Of a DNA stretch of 64,000 nt, positions 1 through 11,365 are shown one piece after another. The position numbers were made by a program, and so were the translations under genes. The notes beneath the pieces were generated by a model. It was not told the DNA's origin. It saw nothing but the letters and a program-made list of their open reading frames with translations, and ran no database searches. The stretch is from Woeseia oceani (GTDB lineage Bacteria; Pseudomonadota; Gammaproteobacteria; Steroidobacterales; Woeseiaceae): the NCBI RefSeq assembly GCF_001677435.1, contig NZ_CP016268.1, positions 2,531,001-2,595,000 on the forward strand, read 5' to 3'. Within the stretch, counting starts at the first letter, position 1, and each line of letters opens with the position of its first letter.

Positions 1-422
1 GCCGTGGCAATGCCGAGCAAAAGCGCATGGCGCAGGACGCACTGAACCGCTGGTGGTGGCCTGCACTTATGATGTTTGGTCCCAGCGACGCGGACTCCGA
101 ACACAGTGCACAGTCGATGGCCTGGAAAATCAAACGATTCAGTAATGACGAGCTGCGCCAGAAGTTCGTTGATGCCTCTGTACCGCAGGCGGAACACCTC
201 GGCCTGCGTATCCCGGACGACGATCTGCAGTGGGACGAGGAGGCAGGACATTATCGCTTCGGCGAAATAAACTGGCAGGAGTTTTTCGATGTATTAGCCG
301 GCAACGGCCCGTGCAATCGCGAACGACTGAATCGACGCAAAGAGGCGCACGCGAATGGCGCCTGGGTTCGCGAAGCAGCACGCGCCTATGCCGCCAAACA
401 AGCAGCTCGCAAAGCTGCCTGA
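1..422 (+). CDS. paaA: Phenylacetyl-CoA 1,2-epoxidase catalytic subunit PaaA (5'-truncated by window)
   Basis: This is the C-terminal part of PaaA, the di-iron oxygenase subunit that epoxidises the ring of phenylacetyl-CoA in the PaaABCE complex. The reading frame is open from base 3 of the window, so the N-terminal half, which carries most iron ligands, lies upstream. Visible PaaA-like stretches are [14 protein letters not shown] near the start, and the tail [16 protein letters not shown] followed by [10 protein letters not shown]. It is followed 16 bp later by paaB, and paaC, paaD and paaE continue the operon. The identification rests on the family tail plus the operon order, which is diagnostic. 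An internal ATG at 27 is not the true start. Confidence 0.93.
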   Translation, partial: RGNAEQKRMAQDALNRWWWPALMMFGPSDADSEHSAQSMAWKIKRFSNDELRQKFVDASVPQAEHLGLRIPDDDLQWDEEAGHYRFGEINWQEFFDVLAGNGPCNRERLNRRKEAHANGAWVREAARAYAAKQAARKAA

Positions 423-438
423 ATTACAGGAAAGAGAA

Positions 439-726
439 ATGAGTCAACAGGAATGGCCGCTGTACGAAGTCTTTATCCGCGCCAAGGCCGGGCTTAGCCA
501 CCGGCACGTCGGCAGTTTGCATGCGGCTGACAAAGCAATGGCGCTTGATCACGCCCGCGACCTGTACACGCGACGCAGCGAAGGGGTAAGCATCTGGGTC
601 GTTGCTTCGACAGACATAACGGCTTCTGATCCGGCGGACTCTTCGGCACTTTTCGAACCGGCGGAAGACAAAATTTACCGCCACCCGACTTTTTACGAAG
701 TCCCGGACGGAATTGAAAACCTGTGA
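439..726 (+). CDS. paaB: Phenylacetyl-CoA epoxidase subunit PaaB
   Basis: This encodes a 95-residue PaaB, the small structural subunit of the phenylacetyl-CoA epoxidase that bridges PaaAC dimers. The protein opens with QEWPLYEVFIRAKAGLSH and contains the PaaB-typical HVGSLHAADKAMALDHARD and YTRRSEGVSIWVV, ending near the expected family length of about 95 residues. I place the start at 439 because an AGGAAAGAG ribosome-binding site lies just upstream. An upstream in-frame start at 355 would extend the protein into paaA and break the family N-terminus. The stop codon overlaps the GTG start of paaC. Confidence 0.95.
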   Translation: MSQQEWPLYEVFIRAKAGLSHRHVGSLHAADKAMALDHARDLYTRRSEGVSIWVVASTDITASDPADSSALFEPAEDKIYRHPTFYEVPDGIENL

Positions 727-1478
727 GCACGAAGCCGCATTTCGAATACCTGCTGAGACTGGGCGACAACGCCCTGGTTTCCGGTCAACGTCTGGGCGAG
801 TTGGTAACCCGCGCGCCTGAACTCGAAGAAGAGATGGCGTTGGCGAATTTCGCGCTGGACTGCGTCGGTCAGGCGCGGATGTTTTATACCTACGCTGCCG
901 AAATCGAAGGTCAGGGGCGTGACGAAGATCAATTGGCGTTTTTGCGCGACCAAATCGATTTTCGCAACCTTCTCCTAGTCGAACAGCCCAATGGTGATTT
1001 TGCCTGCACGATCGCCCGCCAGTTCCTGTTTCTAAGCGCCTACCAGATTCAGCTGGACGAATTGACCCGTTCTTCGGACAAACGCATTGCCGAGATCGCC
1101 GCGCGCGCCGTCAAGGAAGTTGCTTATCAGTTGCGTCATACGCGGCAGTGGCTGATACGTCTTGGTGACGGCACGGACGAGAGCCATGACCGAATGCAGA
1201 AAGCGATCGATGACCTGTGGCGGTTCACCGGGGAAATGTTCATCGCAGACGAAATCGACGAATGGGCCGCTGCCGAGAATGTCGGCCCGAATCCGGCAGC
1301 GCTGCAGGCGCCGTGGAATGATTTCGTTCAACAAGCGCTGCAGGAGGCAACCTTGACAAGGCCTCAGGATGCCTGGATGGATACCGGTGGCAAGCATGGC
1401 AGACACACGGAGCACCTGGGCTATCTGCTGGCTGAAATGCAATATATGCAGCGGGCCTACCCAGGTGCAGCGTGGTAA
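723..1478 (+). CDS. paaC: Phenylacetyl-CoA epoxidase subunit PaaC
   Basis: This is a 251-residue ferritin-like subunit of the phenylacetyl-CoA epoxidase; it is the non-catalytic partner of PaaA and is needed for substrate binding and complex stability. Family features include FEYLLRLGDNALVSGQRL at the N-terminus, the helix ELEEEMALANFALDCVGQAR and the C-terminal HTEHLGYLLAEMQYMQR. Length matches PaaC (about 250). The start is a GTG at 723 that overlaps the TGA of paaB, and its stop overlaps the GTG start of paaD, so the subunits are probably translationally coupled. Confidence 0.95.
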   Translation: MSTKPHFEYLLRLGDNALVSGQRLGELVTRAPELEEEMALANFALDCVGQARMFYTYAAEIEGQGRDEDQLAFLRDQIDFRNLLLVEQPNGDFACTIARQFLFLSAYQIQLDELTRSSDKRIAEIAARAVKEVAYQLRHTRQWLIRLGDGTDESHDRMQKAIDDLWRFTGEMFIADEIDEWAAAENVGPNPAALQAPWNDFVQQALQEATLTRPQDAWMDTGGKHGRHTEHLGYLLAEMQYMQRAYPGAAW

Positions 1479-1951
1479 TTGCGGACGTCTATAAGCTACT
1501 TAGCGAAGTACCCGATCCCGAGATTCCAATCCTGAGTATTGCCGATCTCGGCATCGTTCGTGACGTTGTTATCGATGGCGAAAAAGTCACCGTAACCCTG
1601 ACACCGACCTACTCCGCTTGCCCTGCTACCGAAGTTATCGAAGCCAGCGTTTACGAACACTTGCGGGCCAATGGCATTACCGACGTTCACGTACACCGTG
1701 CATTGTCACCGCCCTGGACCACAGACTGGATCAGCGCTGAAGGTCGAAGAAAGCTTGCCGAATACGGCATTGCCCCACCAGCCGGCAGTACCGCCAAGAA
1801 ATCATTGCGCGGTGATGACTTACGAATCGCCTGTCCGCGGTGCCACAGCACAAATTCTGTCAAAGTCAGCGAATTTGGATCCACCCCCTGCAAAGCAGCG
1901 TACAAGTGCGGCGACTGCCTGGAGCCGTTCGAGTACTTCAAATGTATCTGA
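1472..1951 (+). CDS. paaD: PaaD, assembly/maturation factor of the phenylacetyl-CoA epoxidase
   Basis: This 159-residue protein has an N-terminal MIP18/DUF59 (SufT-like) domain, with VPDPEIPILSIADLGIVRDV at residues 13-32 and the SACPAT cysteine motif. Its C-terminal zinc-ribbon-like tail carries paired cysteines (CPRCHS and CGDC) and ends FEYFKCI. PaaD is required for epoxidase activity in vivo and is thought to help install metal or Fe-S centres; it is not a stable complex subunit. The GTG start overlaps the end of paaC by 7 bp. Length and domain order agree with family members, so the call is firm even though the exact biochemical role is not. Confidence 0.94.
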   Translation: MVIADVYKLLSEVPDPEIPILSIADLGIVRDVVIDGEKVTVTLTPTYSACPATEVIEASVYEHLRANGITDVHVHRALSPPWTTDWISAEGRRKLAEYGIAPPAGSTAKKSLRGDDLRIACPRCHSTNSVKVSEFGSTPCKAAYKCGDCLEPFEYFKCI

Positions 1952-1960
1952 GAATAAAAC

Positions 1961-3034
1961 ATGCGTAAGTACTATCCCGCGACCGTTGTAAGCAAGACTG
2001 CAACGGCCAATGATGCCATTTGTATTGAACTGTCGGTCCCCGACGAAGTGCGTGCGGACTTTCGCTATCAGCAAGGTCAACACCTGCCCGTTCGCGCCGT
2101 CATTGGCAAGAACGACGTGCGCCGCACGTACTCGATTTGCAGCAGCGTTGGTGAAGACACGTTGCGGATCGGGGTGCGAGTGCAACCAGATGGCATATTC
2201 TCCAATTACCTGGCGGATGAAGTGCAGCCTGAGGGCACGCTGGAAATCATGCCGCCGTCCGGCCACTTCTACACCGAACTCAAGCCAGACCAATCCAAGG
2301 TCTATGCTGCTTTTGTAGCCGGCAGCGGTATTACGCCCGTTCTTTCGATAGCAAAGACTGTGCTTGAAACCGAGGCGCAAAGCCGCTTTGTTATTTTCTA
2401 CGGCAATCGCAGTCGCGCGACGACGATGTTCATGGAAGATTTGTGGGCGCTCAAAAATCAATACCCAGCTCGGGTATCCCTGCACTTCATAATGAGTCAG
2501 GAACCCAGTGAGGTGGAGTTGTACCAGGGTCGACTGGACGGTGAAAAAGTGCAGGCATTGCATGCCGCGTTCCTCGAACAAAGCCGACCCGATGACATCT
2601 TCATATGCGGCCCGAACGCAATGATCGACGCAGTAAGCGACGCTCTGCACTCGCTGAACTACCCGCAAGAAAAGGTGCATGCCGAACGGTTCAGAGCAAT
2701 TCTTCGCGAGCCGCTACCAGCCTCACCAAGGCGGCAAGAAGTACCAGCCGATGGTATAGAAGTTCAGGTAGTGCTCGACGGTCACCGACAGAAGTTCCAC
2801 ATGAAAGGCGATGAACCGTCCATCCTCGACGCCGCTGCCGACGCAGGGCTCGACCTCCCCTATTCGTGCAAGGGCGGCGTATGCTCCACCTGTCGGGTGA
2901 AGCTCAGCAAGGGCGAAGTCGAAATGGCAATCAACTACTCCCTGGAACCGTGGGAAGTTGAGCAAGGGTTTATACTCACCTGCCAATCCATGCCGCTGAC
3001 CGATTCCGTAGAACTGGATTACGATCAGGCCTGA
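1961..3034 (+). CDS. paaE: Phenylacetyl-CoA epoxidase reductase subunit PaaE
   Basis: PaaE passes electrons from NAD(P)H to the PaaA di-iron centre. The 357-residue protein has an N-terminal ferredoxin-reductase module (FAD-binding RRTYSICSS near residue 50 and nucleotide-binding AGSGITPVLS near residue 120) and a C-terminal plant-type 2Fe-2S domain with ligands Cys303, Cys308, Cys311 and Cys341 (SCKGGVCSTCR ... LTCQS). Domain order and length are those of PaaE and not of a free-standing ferredoxin. It starts 9 bp after paaD and closes the epoxidase part of the operon. Confidence 0.95.
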   Translation: MRKYYPATVVSKTATANDAICIELSVPDEVRADFRYQQGQHLPVRAVIGKNDVRRTYSICSSVGEDTLRIGVRVQPDGIFSNYLADEVQPEGTLEIMPPSGHFYTELKPDQSKVYAAFVAGSGITPVLSIAKTVLETEAQSRFVIFYGNRSRATTMFMEDLWALKNQYPARVSLHFIMSQEPSEVELYQGRLDGEKVQALHAAFLEQSRPDDIFICGPNAMIDAVSDALHSLNYPQEKVHAERFRAILREPLPASPRRQEVPADGIEVQVVLDGHRQKFHMKGDEPSILDAAADAGLDLPYSCKGGVCSTCRVKLSKGEVEMAINYSLEPWEVEQGFILTCQSMPLTDSVELDYDQA

Positions 3035-3072
3035 GCAGACCGTTCTTCACTATCAAACTCAAGGAATCACCC

Positions 3073-4275
3073 ATGTCAGACGCATTCATCTGCGATGCCG
3101 TACGTACTCCCATTGGCCGTTACGGGGGAGCCCTGTCGAGTGTGCGCGCCGACGACCTCGGTGCAATTCCCATTCGCGCCCTTGTCGCCCGCAACCAAAA
3201 CATTGACCCCGCCTTGATCGACGACGTCCTGTATGGCTGCGCCAATCAGGCTGGAGAAGACAACCGCAACGTCGCCCGCATGTCCACGTTGCTGGCCGGG
3301 TTACCACACAACGTACCCGGCGTAACGCTTAATCGCCTGTGCGGATCCGGTATGGACGCCGTCGCCATGGCGGCGCGCACGATCAAATGCGGTGAAGCCG
3401 GCCTGCTGATCGCCGGCGGCGTGGAATCGATGTCACGAGCACCATTCGTACAACCGAAAGCCAGCAGCCCATTCAGCCGCAACGCGGAAATATATGACAC
3501 AACAATCGGCTGGCGCTTCGTCAATCCCCTGCTGAAAAAGCAGTACGGAGTCGATTCGATGCCGGAGACTGGCGAGAACGTCGCCGAACAATTCAAAGTG
3601 AGCCGTGCAGATCAGGACGCGTTCGCCCTGCGCAGTCAGCAGAAGACGGCGGCTGCTCGTGCCCGAGGCTTTTTTGATACCGAGATTATTCCTGTTGAAG
3701 TTCCGCAGCGGAAAGCAGACCCGCTGTTGGTAACCCAGGACGAACACCCCCGGGAAACGTCACTCGACAAGCTCGCCAGCTTGGGAACCCCATTCCGCGA
3801 AAACGGTACGGTTTCCGCAGGGAACGCCTCGGGTGTGAACGACGGCGCGTGTGCATTGTTGCTGGCCTCCGCCGACTCGGTGAAAAACTTTGGACTGACA
3901 CCGCTTGCGCGCGTCGTAACGTCGGCTGTGGCGGGTGTTGAACCGCGAATCATGGGTATCGGCCCTGGACCAGCCAGTCAGAAAGCGCTCGCGCAAGCCG
4001 GGCTGACGATCGAACAAATGGACACGATCGAACTCAATGAAGCATTCGCTTCGCAATCGTTGGCTGTCCTGCGGATGCTCGGACTGGATGATGACGCTGC
4101 GCACGTCAACCCTAACGGTGGCGCAATCGCACTGGGCCACCCGCTCGGCATGTCCGGTGCACGCCTGATCACGACAGCTGCCTATCAACTGAAAGCCAGC
4201 GGTGGACGCTACGCGCTGTGCACGATGTGCATCGGTGTCGGCCAAGGCATCGCAACCATTATCGAAGCGGTTTGA
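3073..4275 (+). CDS. paaJ: 3-oxoadipyl-CoA / 3-oxo-5,6-dehydrosuberyl-CoA thiolase
   Basis: This 400-residue thiolase fits the last step of phenylacetate degradation, releasing acetyl-CoA from 3-oxoadipyl-CoA and 3-oxo-5,6-dehydrosuberyl-CoA. The catalytic residues are visible: nucleophile Cys90 in [11 protein letters not shown], His356 in [14 protein letters not shown] and Cys386 in [10 protein letters not shown]. The opening [17 protein letters not shown] is typical of PaaJ/PcaF. The gene lies 38 bp downstream of paaE in the same direction. PaaJ and PcaF cannot be separated by sequence alone; I prefer PaaJ because of the operon. It is followed by a strong terminator. Confidence 0.9.
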   Translation: MSDAFICDAVRTPIGRYGGALSSVRADDLGAIPIRALVARNQNIDPALIDDVLYGCANQAGEDNRNVARMSTLLAGLPHNVPGVTLNRLCGSGMDAVAMAARTIKCGEAGLLIAGGVESMSRAPFVQPKASSPFSRNAEIYDTTIGWRFVNPLLKKQYGVDSMPETGENVAEQFKVSRADQDAFALRSQQKTAAARARGFFDTEIIPVEVPQRKADPLLVTQDEHPRETSLDKLASLGTPFRENGTVSAGNASGVNDGACALLLASADSVKNFGLTPLARVVTSAVAGVEPRIMGIGPGPASQKALAQAGLTIEQMDTIELNEAFASQSLAVLRMLGLDDDAAHVNPNGGAIALGHPLGMSGARLITTAAYQLKASGGRYALCTMCIGVGQGIATIIEAV

Positions 4276-4357
4276 ATTTACAGCTCGACAACGACGCCGG
4301 CACCTGGCGTTGACCGCAAACTGCCGTTGCGATCCCGTAGTGGCTTGCGCAAGATAG

Positions 4358-4385
4358 AAAAAGGCCCCGATACCGGGGCCTTTTT
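4358..4385. terminator. Bidirectional rho-independent terminator
   Basis: A perfect 7-bp GC stem (GGCCCCG / CGGGGCC, loop ATAC) at 4363-4380 is flanked by A5 on the left and T5 on the right. It can therefore terminate both the paa operon (plus strand) and the convergent EF-hand gene (minus strand). Confidence 0.9.
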
Positions 4386-4402
4386 CGTTAGCAGAAGATC
4401 AG

Positions 4403-4651
4403 TTATTCCGCTTCTTCCATTTCATCCTTGAGCGTATCGAACTCGCTTGGTGTCAGGAAGCCGTTCTGATCCGCATCCGCATTGCTAAAGTGCGCAACCA
4501 GCTCGCGATCAACTGAAGCTTCGGTTTGGGTGATGACGCCATCCTTGTTGGTGTCGATCTCGCTGAATGACTTCGCTTCCTTTGAATCGCCGGCAAAGGC
4601 CATACCCGTTGCCAGAGTCAGTGCGCCAATCGTCACAAGTATTTTCTTCAT
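4403..4651 (-). CDS. Small secreted EF-hand calcium-binding protein
   Basis: This 82-residue protein has a clear Sec signal peptide (residues 1-20, ending GMAFA) and two canonical 12-residue EF-hand loops: D33-x-N35-x-D37-G with Glu44 in position 12, and D59-x-D61-x-N63-G with Glu70 in position 12. The mature chain is acidic and otherwise featureless, so a periplasmic calcium sensor or buffer is likely. The ribosome-binding site GGAGAGAG precedes the ATG. It stands alone, between the paa terminator and the dgcA end. No specific family name is warranted. Confidence 0.85.
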   Translation of the reverse strand: MKKILVTIGALTLATGMAFAGDSKEAKSFSEIDTNKDGVITQTEASVDRELVAHFSNADADQNGFLTPSEFDTLKDEMEEAE

Positions 4652-4678
4652 CGCTCTCTCCTTCCAGCATTAGACAAT

Positions 4679-4697
4679 CGCGACATTGCTTGTCGCG
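4679..4697. repeat. Perfect inverted repeat upstream of the EF-hand gene
   Basis: CGCGACA-TTGCT-TGTCGCG is a perfect 7-bp inverted repeat whose near edge is 27 bp from the EF-hand start codon. It could be an operator or a hairpin in the 5' leader; there is no U-run, so it is not a terminator. Confidence 0.5.
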
Positions 4698-5033
4698 CAC
4701 CAAGGAAAATGCAATCGTCATGCCAGACGATGAAGTATCAGTCGCTCTCTCGATTGCGAACCGTGAAACGCCCGGCACCCGGGCGCCACAGACAGCGACG
4801 TTTCACAACAGCGACAACGCGCGTACCGGGTACTTGGCGGGCAATGGCGTTAACCGTCGCAATTCGCCTACGGTCGACCACGGCGTGGTCATAAGTAATT
4901 GATTTTAATAATTTTTACCTGACGCCAATTGGCGACGGCCCAGGCAAACAACACGCGAAACAACTGACTTCCAAGACAATTTCCGAATCGCGTTGCGTGA
5001 CCGCACAGGCATGCACGGCCAGCAAAATGGCGA
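4698..5033. other. Intergenic region between the EF-hand gene and dgcA
   Basis: I see no convincing gene here. It holds the promoter side of the EF-hand gene, a second perfect hairpin at 4769-4785 (CGCCCGG-CAC-CCGGGCG, no U-run) and an A/T-rich patch near 4891-4917. The short open frames in it lack ribosome-binding sites and protein-like composition. Confidence 0.6.
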
Positions 5034-6011
5034 CTAACCCCATAAATCCCTGTCGAACACAGCCACTTCGCCGGCCTTGTAACGCAAGCCGTGTATACGG
5101 TCTTCTTTCATCAACAGGGGGCCGTCAATATCGACAAAATCACACAACTGGGCAATCACGAAGGATGGAGCCATGCTGAGCGATGTGCCGAGCATGTTGC
5201 CGACCATCAACTTGCAGCCTGCCTCGCGTGCCGCCCTGGCCAGCCGCAGCGCTTCCGTCAAGCCGCCGGTCTTGTCCAGCTTGATGTTGATCATGTCGTA
5301 ACGTCTGGCAGCCGTTTCCAGTTCGCTGCAATCCTGGCAAGACTCGTCGGCAGCGAGTGTCACCGGCGAATTGAAGCCATCCAGCTGTTCGTCCTGCCCT
5401 CTTGGCAGCGGTTGTTCGACCATGTCGATCTCAAGCTCCACACAACGCGGCAATAATTCGCACAGCAACTCAAACGTCCAGCCCTGATTCGCATCCACAA
5501 CGATGCGCGCATCGGGTCTTGCGGCGCGTATTGCCGCAAGTCGTTCATAAGGCTGTTTGTTGTCGAGCTTGACCTTCAATACCGGGTATTCTGCAGCACC
5601 GGCCGCTTTGGCCGCCATTGCCTCGGCGGTCTCCTCAATACCAATGGTGAAAACAGTCGTTACCGGTTGCGGCTCAATACCGGTCAAGGTCCAGATAGTT
5701 TGTCCGCTGCTCTTCGCCTCGAGGTCCCACAAGGCACAATCTATAGCGTTTCGCGCACCCCCGCTGGGCAGGCGCGTTTGCAACTCCTCACGGCTCACGC
5801 CGGCACGCACGTCATCGGCAACGGAATTGATCTGCGCGACAATCGTGTCGGCTGTTTCTCCCAGGTACGAAACGCCTTGCGCTTCACCTCGGCCAATATA
5901 ATCACCATCCTGTAACTCAACGGTGATGCAGGTCGAGTGACGCCATTCTTCGCCGGTAATCCGAAAAGGCTGGCGGAGTTCCCAGTCTTCGACTTTGAGC
6001 TTGATATCCAT
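5034..6011 (-). CDS. dgcA: N-acetyl-D-glutamate racemase DgcA (enolase superfamily, dipeptide-epimerase-like)
   Basis: This 325-residue enolase-superfamily protein has the mandelate-racemase-type active site: the K146-x-K148 motif (LKVKLD), metal ligands Asp173 (VVDANQGW), Glu199 (VEQPL) and Asp222 (AADES), and a second catalytic lysine, Lys244 (NIKLDKTGG). The C-terminal VDIDGPLL is typical of L-Ala-D/L-Glu epimerases. Taken alone it would be called a dipeptide epimerase. Next to a DUF1611 gene (stop to start, 8 bp) it matches the DgcN-DgcA pair described in marine bacteria, where DgcA converts N-acetyl-D-glutamate to the L form. The assignment rests on that context; a muropeptide epimerase is the alternative. 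Confidence 0.8.
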   Translation of the reverse strand: MDIKLKVEDWELRQPFRITGEEWRHSTCITVELQDGDYIGRGEAQGVSYLGETADTIVAQINSVADDVRAGVSREELQTRLPSGGARNAIDCALWDLEAKSSGQTIWTLTGIEPQPVTTVFTIGIEETAEAMAAKAAGAAEYPVLKVKLDNKQPYERLAAIRAARPDARIVVDANQGWTFELLCELLPRCVELEIDMVEQPLPRGQDEQLDGFNSPVTLAADESCQDCSELETAARRYDMINIKLDKTGGLTEALRLARAAREAGCKLMVGNMLGTSLSMAPSFVIAQLCDFVDIDGPLLMKEDRIHGLRYKAGEVAVFDRDLWG

Positions 6012-6019
6012 AAGTTGTC

Positions 6020-7042
6020 TCAGGAACTCAGCATGTTGTTGACAATGGCCTGCATGCCTTCAACCAGTGGGTCGACACAGGGCAAACCGGTTTCTGCGCT
6101 CAATGCGGCCAGCCATCCCTCGCGCTCGGCAGCCGGCAGAGACGACGTGTTGACGCTGACACCGACACACCGTATTGACGGGTTGGTCAGTTTGCCGTTC
6201 AAAAGATTCAACGCAATGCACTCGGCAATGCCGGGCAACGTGAAGCCATCCCACTCATCAATTTCAGTTCGGCCTGCTTCGTGACACAACACAATGGCAT
6301 CGGGTTGCGAACCGTGCAGCAAACCAAGACTGACCGCAGCATAGCCTGGGTGAAATAACGAACCCTGGCCTTCAATTACGTCCCAATGGTCAGCTTCGTT
6401 ATCGGGCGACAACAACTCTGCCGCGCCGGACACGAAGTCCGAAACCACGGCATCAATAGGTATGCCGCTACCCGCAATCATGATTCCTGTTTGGCCAGTG
6501 GCCCGAAAGGTGGATTTGATGCCGGCCCCTCGCAACGCCTGATCCAGCGCCAGCGCTGAGTACTTTTTGCCGACGGCGCAATCCGTGCCGACCATCAGCA
6601 CACGCTTGCCACTGCGCTTCCTGCCCGTCCCTACCGGCAACTTCCGCGGTGGAACCCGGACATCTATGAGTCGGGCGCCGGAGACATTGGCGGCCTCGAC
6701 AATCGCGGGATAGTCCTGCAAACGAATATGCAGGCCGCATACGATATCGAGACCCGCCGCAGCGGCTTCCTCGATGACCGCCCACCAGCTTTCCGGGATT
6801 TCGCCGCCGACCGGTGCAACACCAATGACCAGACTGGCAGCGCCCGCGGCCTTGGCCTCCTGCACTGTAAGATCGGGCACCCCCATATCGACGGGGCAAC
6901 CGGCAAAGCGCAATTGTCCCGCAACCTGATCCCGGCGCCACTGCACGATGCCGAAGCCGGTCTTGGCATACAGAGGATCGTGAACATCGCCTATCATGAT
7001 GAGATAGGGGGCGCGCATATCAACGACTGTAGATTCGATCAT
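6020..7042 (-). CDS. dgcN: D-glutamate N-acetyltransferase DgcN (DUF1611 family)
   Basis: This 340-residue DUF1611 protein has a Rossmann-like N-terminal domain and a C-terminal P-loop-like domain with GTDCAVGKK at residues 152-160, followed by WDVIEGQGSLFHPGYA and LCHEAGRTEIDEW. DUF1611 proteins beside dipeptide-epimerase-like genes have been characterised as DgcN, which acetylates D-glutamate ahead of DgcA. The gene precedes dgcA by 8 bp and follows purU by 46 bp, so the three probably share a transcript. Family membership is clear; the substrate is inferred from the published pair. Confidence 0.8.
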   Translation of the reverse strand: MIESTVVDMRAPYLIMIGDVHDPLYAKTGFGIVQWRRDQVAGQLRFAGCPVDMGVPDLTVQEAKAAGAASLVIGVAPVGGEIPESWWAVIEEAAAAGLDIVCGLHIRLQDYPAIVEAANVSGARLIDVRVPPRKLPVGTGRKRSGKRVLMVGTDCAVGKKYSALALDQALRGAGIKSTFRATGQTGIMIAGSGIPIDAVVSDFVSGAAELLSPDNEADHWDVIEGQGSLFHPGYAAVSLGLLHGSQPDAIVLCHEAGRTEIDEWDGFTLPGIAECIALNLLNGKLTNPSIRCVGVSVNTSSLPAAEREGWLAALSAETGLPCVDPLVEGMQAIVNNMLSS

Positions 7043-7088
7043 AGAGGTAACTCAATTCTGAACTGGCTGCTGACAGAAACACGAACAA

Positions 7089-7958
7089 TCAGGACCGCAA
7101 CACTACCGTGCGGCTTCCACTCGGAAAGATGCGGTGTTCCGCGAACCAGCGAACCGCTCGGGTGAACACGACGCTTTCCAGATCATGACCTATTTTGGCC
7201 AGCTCGTCAGGCCCCATGGTGTGGTCAACCCGCTCAACGCCCTGTTCGATTATCGGGCCTTCGTCCAGATCCGTCGTCACGAAGTGTGCCGTCGCGCCAA
7301 TGATCTTTACACCGCGTTCGTGAGCCTGATGGTAAGGTTTTGCACCTTTGAATCCCGGCAAGAACGAGTGGTGAATGTTAATCGCCCGCCCCGCCAAGGT
7401 CTCACAGGCGTCAGCAGAAAGAATCTGCATGTACCGCGCGAGGGCCAACAGGTCAGCTCCGGTGCTCGCGAACAGCTCCAGTATCTGGCGCTCCTGCGCC
7501 GCCTTGTCACCCGGCGTAACGGGCAGATAGTGGTAGGGCAGCTTGTACCATTCCGTGAGAGAACGCATGTCCGGATGGTTCGACACCACACCGACGATAT
7601 CGATAGGCAGCGAGCCAATACTCCAGCGATGCAGCAGATTGTTCAGTACGTGCCCCTGCTTCGACACGGCCAGCAACACGCGGCAACGTTGTTCGGCGTC
7701 GTACAGATGCCAGTCCATGTCGAACTGCTCTGCTATCACCGCGAAACGATCGGCTAACGTCTCTCGGCTGGCGAGCGCGGATCCGGAAAAGGATGCCCGC
7801 ATGAAAGAGCGCTCTGTCCAGCGGTCGACGAAATGCGCGGTCTCGGTAATGGATCCGCCACTGTCGGCGATGAAACCCGTGATGGCCGCCACGATGCCAC
7901 CACGGTCCGGACACGACATACTCAGGACCAGCGAACGCGGATGTTGGTTATCTTGCAT
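7089..7958 (-). CDS. purU: Formyltetrahydrofolate deformylase PurU
   Basis: PurU hydrolyses 10-formyl-THF to formate and THF, balancing the one-carbon pool. The 289-residue protein has an N-terminal ACT domain (SCPDRGGIVAAITGFIADSG at 15-34) and a formyltransferase-fold domain with the catalytic triad Asn194, His196 and Asp232 in INIHHSFLPGFKGAKPYHQA and THxD-like TAHFVTTDLDEGP. I choose the ATG at 7958, behind a GGAGGG ribosome-binding site; a longer frame to 8045 adds 29 residues absent from the family. It heads the minus-strand group purU-dgcN-dgcA. The link to D-glutamate metabolism is positional only. Confidence 0.92.
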   Translation of the reverse strand: MQDNQHPRSLVLSMSCPDRGGIVAAITGFIADSGGSITETAHFVDRWTERSFMRASFSGSALASRETLADRFAVIAEQFDMDWHLYDAEQRCRVLLAVSKQGHVLNNLLHRWSIGSLPIDIVGVVSNHPDMRSLTEWYKLPYHYLPVTPGDKAAQERQILELFASTGADLLALARYMQILSADACETLAGRAINIHHSFLPGFKGAKPYHQAHERGVKIIGATAHFVTTDLDEGPIIEQGVERVDHTMGPDELAKIGHDLESVVFTRAVRWFAEHRIFPSGSRTVVLRS

Positions 7959-10785
<2,827 letters not shown>

Positions 10786-10793
10786 GCAACGGG

Positions 10794-11270
10794 TTAGTCG
10801 TTGTGGTCCAGCATGCCCGCTGGCATCAGGACCGCAACGACCTTCCCGCTCGCACATTGCACCCCGTTGGCACTCAACTTGATGTCGACCACCACCTTTC
10901 GATCCTTGACGTCAATAGCCATCGCGGCAAGTTCCAGTTCGGGACCGAGTGGCGTTGGCTTGAGGTAATCCACTTTCAGCGAAGCGGTAACGAACCGCGG
11001 TACAGGCCCGTCGCCGAGTTCGCGATTCTGCGACTGGCACAAGGCAGCAGCGGCAGTCGCCGTGCCATGACAGTCGATCAACGAGGCGATCAGGCCGCCG
11101 TAGACAAAGCCCGGCACAGCGACATATTTGGCATCAGGGGTGAAACGTGCCGTCGATGCGCCCCCGTTCCAGTAACTTTTCAGCTGATGGCCGGACTGGT
11201 TGCTGTACCCGCACCCATAACAATGGCTGCTGCTTTCGGCGTAGTGATCCTGTATGGCTTTGCCGCTCAT
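10794..11270 (-). CDS. PaaI-type hotdog-fold thioesterase
   Basis: This 158-residue single-domain hotdog protein most resembles PaaI/YbgC-type acyl-CoA thioesterases. The N-terminal CYGCGYSNQSGHQLK motif and the core FVYGGLIASLIDCHGTATAAAA, where the active-site Asp sits in place of the family's HGG...D pattern, mark the fold. The later strand ASLKVDYLKPTPLGPEL is also typical. The substrate cannot be read from sequence. It is separated from the phenylacetate operon by 6.5 kb, so I do not call it PaaI itself. Confidence 0.8.
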   Translation of the reverse strand: MSGKAIQDHYAESSSHCYGCGYSNQSGHQLKSYWNGGASTARFTPDAKYVAVPGFVYGGLIASLIDCHGTATAAAALCQSQNRELGDGPVPRFVTASLKVDYLKPTPLGPELELAAMAIDVKDRKVVVDIKLSANGVQCASGKVVAVLMPAGMLDHND

Positions 11271-11365
11271 GTAATATCCTCGTGCCGCAACCGGACACGC
11301 GATTGTACAAGACCGGCGGACTCCTGCTGAGCGCGTGCCCGTCCACTACATAGGCTTGTGAGACC

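Noticed and set aside
10794-11270. Hotdog thioesterase as the PaaI of the phenylacetate pathway
   Set aside because: It is 6.5 kb from the paa genes on the other strand with unrelated genes between; only the family call is safe.
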